32,061 nucleotides of DNA from the NCBI GenBank assembly GCA_943356775.1, contig CALRFU010000010.1, positions 1 through 32,061 of the forward strand, written 5' to 3'. The notes beneath the pieces are model-generated. The model worked only from the letters and a program-made list of their open reading frames with translations. It made no database searches and had not been told where the DNA came from. This document shows, piece by piece, positions 17,450 through 27,185 of the stretch. Position 1 is the first letter of the stretch; every line of letters starts with the position of its first letter. Source of the stretch: Candidatus Nomurabacteria bacterium. GTDB lineage: Bacteria; Patescibacteriota; Minisyncoccia; Phycocordibacterales; UBA2100. A program made the position numbers and the translations under genes.

Positions 17450-18634
17450 TTAAATCGGTAGATTTACGTAATCGAGAATGAAGGAATCCATCGTGAGAGC
17501 CGCAAGCACGTAGAGAATGACAACGGGTAAGAACGCATACCAATATCGTTCGAAGCGTTTGATAAAGAGTCCTGCAAGGAGGATAAGCCCCGGTACCGCC
17601 AAGAAAAGGACGCGCTGCGTGATAGCCGGCCAGAGTGCTGCAGGAATCGCGGATATAAGGACTGAAACGAGAAATACCTGTTTTTTGGTTCCAAAAGATG
17701 GGTCAAAAAACCTCCGAACAAATTCATAGGCTCCAAAGAGTGAGAGTGGCGCGAGCAACGTGAGGAGTGAGCCAAAGCTTTTGAAATACTCGACGAGGAC
17801 AGAGTCGTATTCGTAAAAATCTTGACTTAAATTTACCCAATATGAGTACGTGTATCCATACTCACGATAAATGTGGATATGCTGTACCACTGCCGGCAAG
17901 ATGACGATTAAAGCGAGAGGCACTGATCGTGCGAGAAAAGCGAGTGGTGTGCGGTAGTGTTGAAACAACAATATTGTCCCGATCGGGATACACGCCATAT
18001 ACGCATTTTCCTTAAAAAGACCACCGCACGCGATAATGAGCGCTGCGATTACGAGCATCCGGTAATTGGAAGATTCTATGTAGAGATAGACCAGAAGGAG
18101 GGCGAGGAGGTAGAAGAACCATCCTCCGATATCCATGAAATACCCCATTCCCTGCGAAAGCATTGAATAATTCCCAGCGAAGAAGAGGCCGCCGATAAAT
18201 GCCACGCTCTCACTTTCGTAGAATCGCGCAAGGAGCAGATACAGTACGATGCTGCCGCCGAAGAGCAGGAATGTATCCATGACAAGCCACCCCACCTCAA
18301 ACGAACCCGTAATCCACGCGAAGAACCGTAATATCTCAATACCTAACGTCGAGGTAAGCATGCGATGCACCGAGACGATCTCGGGAGTAACGGTCTCACG
18401 GGTCAGGGGTCCGGGGGGAAGGTCGATATTTAGATGGACATTTCCTGCATACGCCTTCGCTGCATCGACATAGCTAATTGCATCACCCTGAAGGACATGC
18501 GGTAGAAGGTAGAGCGAGAGACTTGCGATGACAATGAGGCAGGAGATGTAGGCGACAAAAAAAGGCTGTCGCAAAGTCGTACTGATGGAATTCCCCGCCC
18601 GTGATGAGGTGGTCACACCTACGACATCATTCAT
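17450..18634 (-). CDS. Polytopic membrane protein, possible GT-C-fold glycosyltransferase
   Basis: 394 aa with many hydrophobic segments; LLPHVLQGDAISYVDAAKAYAG loop after TM1. Confidence 0.65.
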   Translation of the reverse strand: MNDVVGVTTSSRAGNSISTTLRQPFFVAYISCLIVIASLSLYLLPHVLQGDAISYVDAAKAYAGNVHLNIDLPPGPLTRETVTPEIVSVHRMLTSTLGIEILRFFAWITGSFEVGWLVMDTFLLFGGSIVLYLLLARFYESESVAFIGGLFFAGNYSMLSQGMGYFMDIGGWFFYLLALLLVYLYIESSNYRMLVIAALIIACGGLFKENAYMACIPIGTILLFQHYRTPLAFLARSVPLALIVILPAVVQHIHIYREYGYTYSYWVNLSQDFYEYDSVLVEYFKSFGSLLTLLAPLSLFGAYEFVRRFFDPSFGTKKQVFLVSVLISAIPAALWPAITQRVLFLAVPGLILLAGLFIKRFERYWYAFLPVVILYVLAALTMDSFILDYVNLPI

Positions 18635-18692
18635 ACGTGCGGGATTGTATCATACGTGATATTACTGGCACGCAGAGAGCTTTCACTGTAGC

Positions 18693-19973
18693 ATGGACGG
18701 AATGTTTAGGTCGCTCAAACATGGGCTTTATAAAGCACTTCGCTGGAGCGAGACGTATACCAAGACCGACATGCTCTACATGGTGCAGGGAGGATTTTGG
18801 CTTACGCTTGCAAAGGGTGTCGGAATGTTCTCCTCGCTTCTTCTCGCCGCCGCGATGGCTAATCTTATTCCCCCCGAAGTATTCGGTACGTATAAGTTCG
18901 TGCTCGCGGGAGCGGGCGTTATCGCAGCCTTCGCTCTCACGGGGATGAGTACCGGAATTACCCAAGCTGTTGCGCGCGGTTATGAAGGCGCACTGCGCTC
19001 AGGCATCTCCGCATACATGAAATGGGGACTGGGTATGACGGGAATCTCGTTAGCAGTCGCTTTGTATTACTTCGTCAATGGCAACAACGTACTTGCGATT
19101 TCGTTCCTTGTTGTCGCCCTATGCAATTCGCTTCTTACGGGATCCTCCTTCTTCAGCCAATTCATCTCAGGGAAAAAAGACTTCAAGACACAATCGATAT
19201 TCGACAGTATTGCTGATTTCATTCCGGCTCTCATATTGATAAGCTCCCTCTTTCTCACACAAAACCCGATACACCTGATACTCGTGTATTTTGTCTCTGG
19301 CATAGCGGTAAACCTTATACTTCACTACTTCACAGTACAGAAATACCGGCCGAACCACTCCGTAGATCCCGAGACTATCCCCTTCGTAAAACATCTCAGC
19401 TTTATGGGAATACTCGGGAAAGTCGGCGAAAACATCGACAAGGTTCTCGTCTTCCATTACTTGGGTGCCGCACCGCTCGCGCTCTACGCCTTCGCGCAGA
19501 CCCCTATCGCGCAACTCAAATTGCTCGTCGATATTCCCGTGAAGCTCGCCTTCCCCAAACTAAGCGAGCGCAATTTTTCGGAGCTGCAAAAATCTCTTCC
19601 GAGAAAAATACTGTTCCTCGTGGGTGTGATGCTTGCCATTGTCGTCTGCTACATCCTTCTTGCGCCTCTCCTTTTCAAGCTTCTCTTCCCCGCGTACGTC
19701 GGAGCAGTCATCTATACCCAAATACTGGCTCTTTCTCTCGTACTCACTCCCGTTTCGATATTGAGCAGTGCCTTGGTGGCGCACATGAAGAAAAAGGAGC
19801 TCTACATCTCGCAAGCGATACTGCCTATCGTGAAAATCGCTCTTTTTATCCTCCTCCTTCCGCCCTTCGGTATTTGGGGAGCTATATGGGCTACTATCAT
19901 CTCCCAAGCAATCACGTTTATAGTCTTCGGGTACCTCTTTTGGCAAGCGAGACAGGAGGCAATAATCGTATGA
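18693..19973 (+). CDS. Polysaccharide flippase (Wzx/MATE-like)
   Basis: GGFWLTLAKGVGMFSSLLLAAAMANLIPPEVFGTYKFVLAGAGVIAAFALTGMSTGITQAVARG. Confidence 0.88.
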   Translation: MDGMFRSLKHGLYKALRWSETYTKTDMLYMVQGGFWLTLAKGVGMFSSLLLAAAMANLIPPEVFGTYKFVLAGAGVIAAFALTGMSTGITQAVARGYEGALRSGISAYMKWGLGMTGISLAVALYYFVNGNNVLAISFLVVALCNSLLTGSSFFSQFISGKKDFKTQSIFDSIADFIPALILISSLFLTQNPIHLILVYFVSGIAVNLILHYFTVQKYRPNHSVDPETIPFVKHLSFMGILGKVGENIDKVLVFHYLGAAPLALYAFAQTPIAQLKLLVDIPVKLAFPKLSERNFSELQKSLPRKILFLVGVMLAIVVCYILLAPLLFKLLFPAYVGAVIYTQILALSLVLTPVSILSSALVAHMKKKELYISQAILPIVKIALFILLLPPFGIWGAIWATIISQAITFIVFGYLFWQARQEAIIV

Positions 19974-20734
19974 TGAAGCCTATGGAGACAAAAAAATTCT
20001 TTCGACTTTTGAAGGTGCGTGGGGGTAAGAAACTTCTCCACCTCCTCTACTCTCCCCTGTGGCTAATATTCAAGCTCAGGAATTTGGGCTTTACCTACGC
20101 TCAGAAAAACGCGGGAGAAGATCCGAGGGTGAGCAAAGAGAGGAGCATCAGAACATTGCTTGAAGGTATATCGGGCGGGAAATTTCTAGAAATCGGTATC
20201 GGGGAATTCCCCCACTTCGAGCGGTTGAAGTTCGTGGGTGAAAAAAATATCTCTTACGTCGGTTGTGACTTCAAGAGTGTGTGCGAGGCTCACAAAGAGG
20301 AGCTCGCCATCAAAGAATTGGATACGAAGAACATTTCTTTCGCGATGAACTCCACTGGCACGTATTCGTGGACGCTTTTTGAGATGCTCCAAAGGGGCGA
20401 GCAGTTCGACGTCATTTACGTCGACGGTCATCACACCTTCTATATAGACCTCCCCGCAATAGTGCTCGCGGACAAACTCTTGAAACCGGGCGGCCACCTC
20501 TTGCTCGACGATATGCAATGGACGCTATCCTTCCTCAAAGGAAATATGCTCAGGAGTCTCAGCCAGTGGTACTTCTACCGCACGATGTACAACTTCTCTG
20601 ACTACACGAAAGCTCAGCAATCTCTGCCGCATATCAGAATGATAGCGGACGAGCTTCTCATAAAACACTCGAATTATACAAAAGAAGAGAGCCTCTCATT
20701 CCCCCACTGGTGGGTACTGCGGAAGAAAGCCTAA
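19970..20734 (+). CDS. Class I SAM-dependent methyltransferase
   Basis: KFLEIGIGEFPHFERLKFVGEKNISYVGCDFK...FDVIYVDGHHTFYIDLPAIVLADKLLKPGGHLLLDDMQ; AGGAGG Shine-Dalgarno upstream of ATGATG; ATGA overlap with flippase stop. Track start 19874 is an over-extension. Confidence 0.8.
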   Translation: MMKPMETKKFFRLLKVRGGKKLLHLLYSPLWLIFKLRNLGFTYAQKNAGEDPRVSKERSIRTLLEGISGGKFLEIGIGEFPHFERLKFVGEKNISYVGCDFKSVCEAHKEELAIKELDTKNISFAMNSTGTYSWTLFEMLQRGEQFDVIYVDGHHTFYIDLPAIVLADKLLKPGGHLLLDDMQWTLSFLKGNMLRSLSQWYFYRTMYNFSDYTKAQQSLPHIRMIADELLIKHSNYTKEESLSFPHWWVLRKKA

Positions 20735-21993
20735 CCTAATCGCTCCTCGCCGTTTTTGGTGACCACGTGCGGGTACGGCATCGGGAAGAATAATTTCCCG
20801 CCATCTTCAAGATACTGTCGCTCCCGCTTTAAAAGTTCCTCTTTGAAGAACCATATGAGTACGAGCATTGCCGATGGCTTCATGTCGCGCGCTTCCTCCT
20901 CGGATACGACGCGGATATCCGTGCCAAGCGTGCGCAAGCCTACCTTCTCCGCATACCGGTCCGAGATGACGGGGAGCGTATCTTTCGTGATACCGAAATA
21001 TTGCAGGAGCACGTTGCCCTTGGTCGACGCACCGAGTCCGACGACGAGACCACCGTTTTTTCTCTCAGCCTCTATGAAATCAAGCGTGACGCGCTTGAGG
21101 TCTTGAATCGACGCATTAAAGCGCTCGTACGTGGCGGGCTCGCCAAGACCAAGTGATTCCTCCGCCTTTTCAATCTCGCGGAAAGCGGGCGAGGCTGCCC
21201 GCGGGTCGTCATCGTGAACCGCAAAGAATCGCAGACTTCCCCCGTTCACCTCATTGAGTGAAGCGTCGATTATCTTGAGCCCGTGTTTCTCCATGAGGAA
21301 CTTGAGCGTCCGTAAGGAATAGTACAAAAGATGTTCGTGGCAAATGTCGTAGAAATTCATCGTCTGCACCGTCGTCGCAAGGTAGCTCAGTTGTACACAC
21401 CACGTCCCACCCGGAGCGAGGACAGATTTCACTTCAGCGACGAATGCATTCGGATCATCGAGGTCATAAAACATCGCCACGGATGAAACTGACTGAAAAA
21501 GGCCTCCGTTGTTCGCGGCACTCGCTTTCTCCGCGGAGAAGTAATCCTCGATAACGGTAATTGAGGAATCGAGCGCGTGCCTGTTGATGTTCTGCGCGGG
21601 GTCCATGCCGATGCGGCGCATGGTTATCGGGAAGTACGTAAGCATCGTTCCGTCATTGCAGCCGATATCAAGTACCGAATCCCCTTCTTTAAGAGAAGCG
21701 TGTGCTTTGATATCCCGCGTCACGTCGGCGAGTGCATCCCGCATCATCGGATTAACTCCCGAGCGATAGAAGTAGCTTCGGTACATCAAATCGCGGTCTA
21801 CCGTTTCCCTCAGTTGGACCAAGCCGCAGGTATCACACAAAAGGAGCGTAAGCGGGACGCGAGTCTTTGAAGTCTCACCGACTTCGTCGTTGCTCTTCAC
21901 AAAAGAGGAGGAAAGATACTGCTCCCCGAGATCGAGGACTTGTTTCAGCTCTGTATTGCCGCAGATGCGGCAGCTGGAAATGTTCTTATACAT
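20731..21993 (-). CDS. NDP-sugar C-methyltransferase family protein (paralog of 15136-16341)
   Basis: SCRICGNTELKQVLDLGEQYLSSSF...CDTCGL; VLDIGCNDGTMLTYFP; DICHEHLLYYS; GLGASTKGNVLLQYFGI. Confidence 0.9.
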   Translation of the reverse strand: MYKNISSCRICGNTELKQVLDLGEQYLSSSFVKSNDEVGETSKTRVPLTLLLCDTCGLVQLRETVDRDLMYRSYFYRSGVNPMMRDALADVTRDIKAHASLKEGDSVLDIGCNDGTMLTYFPITMRRIGMDPAQNINRHALDSSITVIEDYFSAEKASAANNGGLFQSVSSVAMFYDLDDPNAFVAEVKSVLAPGGTWCVQLSYLATTVQTMNFYDICHEHLLYYSLRTLKFLMEKHGLKIIDASLNEVNGGSLRFFAVHDDDPRAASPAFREIEKAEESLGLGEPATYERFNASIQDLKRVTLDFIEAERKNGGLVVGLGASTKGNVLLQYFGITKDTLPVISDRYAEKVGLRTLGTDIRVVSEEEARDMKPSAMLVLIWFFKEELLKRERQYLEDGGKLFFPMPYPHVVTKNGEERLG

Positions 21994-21997
21994 ACTA

Positions 21998-22666
21998 CTA
22001 GTATAGAGTACAACGCTCCTTGATGAGTGTCTTCAGTATCCGCACGCCGGTCTGAAATGGCCGCATCTTGCGCACCCCGCCGATACGCGCGGGCTCGATT
22101 GCGGGAATATCTGCGACGCGCAGTCTTTTTTTTCTGAACTGTATCGGCATCTGTATAGACCAGTCGAGTCCCGTTGCCGTCATGTCGAGTTTCGCGTAGG
22201 CGCCCTTCCGGTAGCCACGAAAGCCGACAAGCACGTCGGTATACCTGCTTCCAAAGAGAATGTTGGTCAGGAGCGTAAATCCCCAATTCCCTATCGCAGT
22301 CAAGAAATCATCATCATCGCTTCTCGCTCCCGGCGCGTAGCGCGAGGCGATAACGAAGTCATACCCTTCCTGTAATTTCTTGATGACGTCGGGAACTTTC
22401 TCTGGAAGTGAATTGCCGTCGGGCGGAAACTCTATCACCAGTTCCCCTTGCGCCATCGCCCCCGCCTCTTTCATCGCGGCTCCGTAGCCACGCTCTTTTT
22501 GAGTAAATACGGTATAGCCCTGCGACTGACAGAATTCCACCGTGCCATCGGTCGAACCGCCGTCTACGACGATAATTTCGTCCACCCACTTCCGGTCTAT
22601 GCGCGGCAAGACGACCCTCGCGGCCTCAAGCTCATTCCACGTCGCTGCGATGAGTGTTACAGACAT
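21998..22666 (-). CDS. Glycosyltransferase family 2 (dolichol-phosphate mannosyltransferase-like)
   Basis: MSVTLIAATWNELEAARVVLPRIDRKWVDEIIVVDGGSTDGTVEF; start 2 nt past the upstream stop. Confidence 0.88.
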   Translation of the reverse strand: MSVTLIAATWNELEAARVVLPRIDRKWVDEIIVVDGGSTDGTVEFCQSQGYTVFTQKERGYGAAMKEAGAMAQGELVIEFPPDGNSLPEKVPDVIKKLQEGYDFVIASRYAPGARSDDDDFLTAIGNWGFTLLTNILFGSRYTDVLVGFRGYRKGAYAKLDMTATGLDWSIQMPIQFRKKRLRVADIPAIEPARIGGVRKMRPFQTGVRILKTLIKERCTLY

Positions 22667-22668
22667 GT

Positions 22669-23640
22669 TTACTTGTGCGCTTGGTACCACTCGATGCTTT
22701 TCTTCAACCCTTCGCGCAAGGGCATTTGCGAACGGAAGCCCGTCTTTTCAAATGCCTTTGTTGTGTCCGCGCTCCGGCGGAGCGGGCCATCCGGTTTTGA
22801 TGTATCAAATTTGACCTCCACATTCTTTCCGGAAAGTTCAATGAGAAGGCGCGCGAGGTCGGCGATAGATATCTCCTCATCACTCCCGATATTGAGCGGG
22901 TCGGCGACAGCGTATTTCTCGCATACGTCGAGTACTCCGCGCGCAAAATCGGTAGCATAGACAAAAGAGCGCGTCTGCGTGCCCGTCCCCCACACGACGA
23001 GCGGATTCTCGCCTTCGAATATCCGCTTGATGAGACCGGGAATGACGTGACTATATTCGGCAAAAAAATCGTCTCGCGGACCGTATCCGTTGTACGTGCG
23101 CGCGATAGCGATCTTCATACCGAATTCCTCTGCGTATGCTTGGCCCATATATTCCTCCATGCGCTTGGACCACCCGTAGCCGGCATTGGCCGCTTCCGGA
23201 GTGCCCAAAAATCCTTCCGATTCGAGGGCGTGATTGCTCGCATCACGCGAATACACGCAGGCTGAGCTCACCACCAAAAATCGCTCGACACCGGCTTCAC
23301 GAGCCGAATCAAGGACTTGTAAAAAAGGCTGCATATTATCGCGGAAGAGGCTGCCATGATGCTTCATGCTATGCGCGATGCCCCCGCCCTTGGCGGCGGC
23401 GAGGTTGAATACAATTTCCTGTCCTTTCATGATTTCATCGACGCGCGGCCGGTCGCGTAGGTCCGCTTCGACGAGAGAGATTCGGTCACGTACGGAGTCC
23501 AAGAAATTCGTCTTGGTAGTTGAGCGTACCGGGACAGTTATTCGTGCGCCTCGCTCTACCAGCATTTCGACGACGTGACTGCCGATAAAACCGGCCCCGC
23601 CGGTCACCAGCACCTTTTTTCCTTCATAAAAATCAGACAT
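22669..23640 (-). CDS. NAD-dependent epimerase/dehydratase (SDR; Fcl/ColC-like)
   Basis: KKVLVTGGAGFIGSHVVEMLVERG; SSACVYSRDASNHALESEGF; YGWSKRMEEYMGQAY; VKFDTSKPDGPLRRSADTTKAFEKTGF. Confidence 0.9.
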   Translation of the reverse strand: MSDFYEGKKVLVTGGAGFIGSHVVEMLVERGARITVPVRSTTKTNFLDSVRDRISLVEADLRDRPRVDEIMKGQEIVFNLAAAKGGGIAHSMKHHGSLFRDNMQPFLQVLDSAREAGVERFLVVSSACVYSRDASNHALESEGFLGTPEAANAGYGWSKRMEEYMGQAYAEEFGMKIAIARTYNGYGPRDDFFAEYSHVIPGLIKRIFEGENPLVVWGTGTQTRSFVYATDFARGVLDVCEKYAVADPLNIGSDEEISIADLARLLIELSGKNVEVKFDTSKPDGPLRRSADTTKAFEKTGFRSQMPLREGLKKSIEWYQAHK

Positions 23641-23716
23641 AGACTACTGTAAGAGCGTTTAGGGGTACACTATACCATCGGGTGAAATGCGGAGCTAGAA
23701 CAAGATTCTAAGCCAT

Positions 23717-24205
23717 ATGCTACACTTCGGCCTACGTATGGTTGCCAACCTCTTGCTCCTGATCAAAGAGGCTCGCGCTCGCGCCAACACCCTCTACCCA
23801 TCACCGATGCGCATCGCCCGATTCTGTATCTCTGGAGGTATTGCGACTCTCGTGAACCTCAGTACTCTCTTTTTGCTTACGCACTTCTTGAGCGTCTGGT
23901 ACGTATTTTCATCGATAGTTGCATTTTTACTCGCTTTTTGGGTAAGTTTCTCGCTGCAAAAACTCTGGACCTTTAAGGACGCGTCTCGGGATCATCTGTA
24001 CGCTCAGGCTCTTACATTTTTGACCATTGTGCTCGTTGGGCTCGGAATCAATACGACACTCGTCTTTGTGCTCGTGGAATACGGAAGTGTGCACTATCTT
24101 GTCGCCCAGCTCATAAGCGGCGTCTTCATTGCGATCATGAACTATTTCAGCTACAAGCACCTCGTCTTTAGAGATACGGGCACTCAGGAGAATTTCTTGG
24201 CGTAA
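23717..24205 (+). CDS. GtrA-family membrane protein
   Basis: MRIARFCISGGIATLVNLSTLFLLTHFL...WVSFSLQKLWTFKD...FIAIMNYFSYKHLVFRD; true start may be internal. Confidence 0.88.
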   Translation: MLHFGLRMVANLLLLIKEARARANTLYPSPMRIARFCISGGIATLVNLSTLFLLTHFLSVWYVFSSIVAFLLAFWVSFSLQKLWTFKDASRDHLYAQALTFLTIVLVGLGINTTLVFVLVEYGSVHYLVAQLISGVFIAIMNYFSYKHLVFRDTGTQENFLA

Positions 24206-24240
24206 GAAGTTTGAAGGAACTGTTCCGTCGGGCGCGTATA

Positions 24241-25221
24241 TTATCGCTTGAGAACACGCACAAATCTAAGAAGACTTCTGCCTCGCTGAGCCTGGCGCCT
24301 CATAACGCGACGCATCCTTTCGTCGCTCCATCGTAGAGTGAAAACGATGTTGGAAACAATAAGATGACGTCGAAGAGCCGAGCGATTAAACCCCTTGGGA
24401 TAATCTATTTCGCTTTCCGGAACAATGCGATCTTCCGAGTGCGATTCTTTTCTCTCGAAGTGACCCGCGTGGTCTGCGCGAATACGATCGATGTTGCGTA
24501 CGCGATTACCACTCTCATTCATGGTCGAATCCTTTGATTTGGACTTGCTCCATGACGGCTTCGAGAGGTAATCGATCCAATAGAGCCCACTACGGAGACC
24601 GAATTGCTCCCACGCACGCATCTGTATATCCGCTTCGTCGAGCGTGCTCGGCGCATATGCTTCATTCAGGTAATTGAGTTTTCTCAAATAGTCCGCGCGA
24701 AACGCAACAGGACTTCGCATAGCGATATCGCGGATATATAAAACGCCGCGACGGGCATTAAAATATTTTCGTCCTCGCGCATTCCTGTATTGTTCGACCG
24801 GCGGCCTAAAATACTCGAAATCTGGATCATGCCCAATGTACGCACCTGTAGAAAATACGTCGTCGAATTTCCGTATGGGGTACGTCATTCTCACCTCCCA
24901 CCCGGGCTCCTGTATCTCCATGTCGTCCTGCATCGTGATGATGTAGTCCTCCTTGCCGAGCCTAAGACCGATATTTGTTGCCTTCGTCTCATACACGTTC
25001 GGCGCGTCTGTCGTAACGAGCTCCAGCATAGAGCTGGGCCGGTTCTTTTCCAGCCACGCGAGGGCTTTGGGCTTCGTTTGATCAACACATCCGTCGAAGA
25101 CAAGGATGAGATTGAATGGCGTAAGGGTATTGCGGCACACACCGGCGAGTATACGCTCGATGATTTTCTCTTGATTGAAAATGCTTATGACGATGTCGAT
25201 TCGCTCAAGCGGCTTTACCAT
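24241..25221 (-). CDS. Glycosyltransferase family 2
   Basis: IDIVISIFNQEKIIERILAGVCRNTLTPFNLILVFDGCVDQT; DYIITMQDDMEIQEPGWE. Confidence 0.85.
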   Translation of the reverse strand: MVKPLERIDIVISIFNQEKIIERILAGVCRNTLTPFNLILVFDGCVDQTKPKALAWLEKNRPSSMLELVTTDAPNVYETKATNIGLRLGKEDYIITMQDDMEIQEPGWEVRMTYPIRKFDDVFSTGAYIGHDPDFEYFRPPVEQYRNARGRKYFNARRGVLYIRDIAMRSPVAFRADYLRKLNYLNEAYAPSTLDEADIQMRAWEQFGLRSGLYWIDYLSKPSWSKSKSKDSTMNESGNRVRNIDRIRADHAGHFERKESHSEDRIVPESEIDYPKGFNRSALRRHLIVSNIVFTLRWSDERMRRVMRRQAQRGRSLLRFVRVLKR

Positions 25222-25232
25222 ATCCGTATATA

Positions 25233-26459
25233 TTACCGCTTCTTAGCCGAAACGTTATGTTTTTTCTCCCATTTCTTGAAATACTCACTGAACGTGCGGA
25301 CGATGTACGCAAGTTCCGGTAAGCCGATTTTCTGGTGGCACCCGATGTAAAAGCCGTTACCATTTATCCACTCAGCGACTGGATAGTCGCTTTCTTTCAA
25401 CTTGTACAACTTCTTCAGATACGGCTGGTTGATGAGCGGCATGAGATCACGCGTCTCGATACCCCTTTCCTCGAGATAGTTCACGAGATCCTGTTTGTCG
25501 ATGCCGCTTCCTTTTTGCACAACGATGGGATACATCATGAATGCGTGGTTCGAGTGCGCGGGAAACCAAGGCAACTGGATATAATTTTCGAGGTGCTTTA
25601 GGTGCTTCGTGAGATACGTACCGTTGCGTTTCCGGACTTTCATCATCCCCGGCGCCGTCTCTAATGCTGCGCAGCCGAGTGCTCCTTCAAATTCTGTAAC
25701 GCGAAAACTGTATCCCGGCCGTACGAAACGAAATCGACGCGCAATGATTTGTTTAAAAAGCTTCCCCTTTTTATTATCGTCGTCGTCGATGCTGATATAG
25801 ATATTATCGCGTCCGTGATTGGCAAGACTGCGCAACACCTCGGCATACTTAGGATTACTCGTCACCGCGAGACCCCCGACTCCGGCAATGATGAGGTGCG
25901 CTATATAGGTGGAGAAACACGAGATATCGCCGAAGCTGCCCACGACCTGACCTCGGTCTTTCGTAAACATCGTTTCGCAAGAGTCCTCAACTACTTTCAG
26001 CTTGTGTTTCTTCACGAGCTTCATGATAGGCGCCATGTCGCACGGTTGTCCCATCATGTGCACAGGAACGATGGCACGGGTTCTTTTTGTGATCTTTTCT
26101 TCTATTTTTTTGGGGTCAATATTGTAGGTTCGCGGATCCACGTCGACAAAAACGGGTTTGAGACCATTGCTGATAATCGTGTTGACGGTCGCGACAAAAG
26201 TGATGGTCGGTACAAGGACTTCGTCACCGTCTTTCCATCCTTCGACTTCTTTGAGACAGGCAAAGGCGATGCGGAGCGCCGAGGTGCCGCTGTTGACCAT
26301 CACTGCGTATTTTGAATCGTGCGCTCTGGCGAACTTCCTCTCGAAACGCTGTATGAAAGGCCCGTACGTGAGCCGTCCGCTTCTGAGTACTTTGAGGACG
26401 TACTGCTCAGCCTTCTTTGTCGGCTCGAAACATCCGACACCGAGATTTTCCTTATTCAT
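25233..26459 (-). CDS. DegT/DnrJ/EryC1/StrS-fold PLP enzyme, ColD/RfbH-like (catalytic Lys replaced by His)
   Basis: VMVNSGTSALRIAF, VPTITFVATVNTI, VVEDSCETMFT, SCFSTYIAHLIIAGVGGLAVTSNP (His at the Lys position), GYSFRVTEFEGALG. Confidence 0.9.
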   Translation of the reverse strand: MNKENLGVGCFEPTKKAEQYVLKVLRSGRLTYGPFIQRFERKFARAHDSKYAVMVNSGTSALRIAFACLKEVEGWKDGDEVLVPTITFVATVNTIISNGLKPVFVDVDPRTYNIDPKKIEEKITKRTRAIVPVHMMGQPCDMAPIMKLVKKHKLKVVEDSCETMFTKDRGQVVGSFGDISCFSTYIAHLIIAGVGGLAVTSNPKYAEVLRSLANHGRDNIYISIDDDDNKKGKLFKQIIARRFRFVRPGYSFRVTEFEGALGCAALETAPGMMKVRKRNGTYLTKHLKHLENYIQLPWFPAHSNHAFMMYPIVVQKGSGIDKQDLVNYLEERGIETRDLMPLINQPYLKKLYKLKESDYPVAEWINGNGFYIGCHQKIGLPELAYIVRTFSEYFKKWEKKHNVSAKKR

Positions 26460-26516
26460 CGCCAGTGGATAATAGCCGAGGGGAGGCATTCTAACAAGTT
26501 GCCGCTTATCCCGTCG

Positions 26517-27185
26517 CTAGCGCTTGAGTACCCAGTACACGACGAAGCCAAGACGGCGCAGGAGTGGCGAGCGGTGGAAGCGTGCGTTGATCCAGTCCGA
26601 TCCCGGAATCTTCTTGGGGACAAGGAGCCGGAAACCCCGTTCGGCGAGCGTAAATCCGCACGCACGAAAGATGCGTTCGGTCTCTTGTATTGAATCGCGA
26701 GTATGCGGGCCTTCGGGCATTTTCATATGCAGCTTCTCGGCGAGCATGAGGACGGGCTCCCACAGCGGGTTGGCGACGGAGATAACGACAGTGCTACCGG
26801 AGTCCGTGCGAGCGGCAAGTTGTTGCACAAAATTCCCCAAGTCTCCGACGTGCTCCAGTACGTCCGCGAGAAAGATGTACGGGTATCCGAATGACTTCGT
26901 GCTTTCGAATATATCCTCGCGCTCGAACTGGAGATTTGGTTTTCCAGCATATTTTTGTCGAGCAATCTCTACCATCTCCTCGCTCACGTCAACTCCCCTT
27001 CCTTCTCTCGGTTCGAGACGGGCGAGAATGTCTCCCGTACCACAACCTATCTCTAAGACTCGCTCGCCTTTCGGTATATAGCTCCCGTATAACGCTTTTA
27101 GATTTTCGTGATAGTACGCATTCTTTTTCTTCCAGTAATCGTAATCCTCCGCGATTGCGTCAAAATGTCCTTCTGAATAGGTCAT
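26517..27185 (-). CDS. Class I SAM-dependent methyltransferase
   Basis: MTYSEGHFDAIAEDYDYWKKKNAYYHENLKALYGSYIPKGERVLEIGCGTGDILARLEPREGRGVDVSEEMV; ATGA overlap with the upstream stop. Confidence 0.88.
   Translation of the reverse strand: MTYSEGHFDAIAEDYDYWKKKNAYYHENLKALYGSYIPKGERVLEIGCGTGDILARLEPREGRGVDVSEEMVEIARQKYAGKPNLQFEREDIFESTKSFGYPYIFLADVLEHVGDLGNFVQQLAARTDSGSTVVISVANPLWEPVLMLAEKLHMKMPEGPHTRDSIQETERIFRACGFTLAERGFRLLVPKKIPGSDWINARFHRSPLLRRLGFVVYWVLKR

Noticed and set aside
26524-27081. + strand ORF of 185 aa, Ser/Arg-rich
   Set aside because: Antisense shadow of the methyltransferase gene with GCGTG SAM motif.
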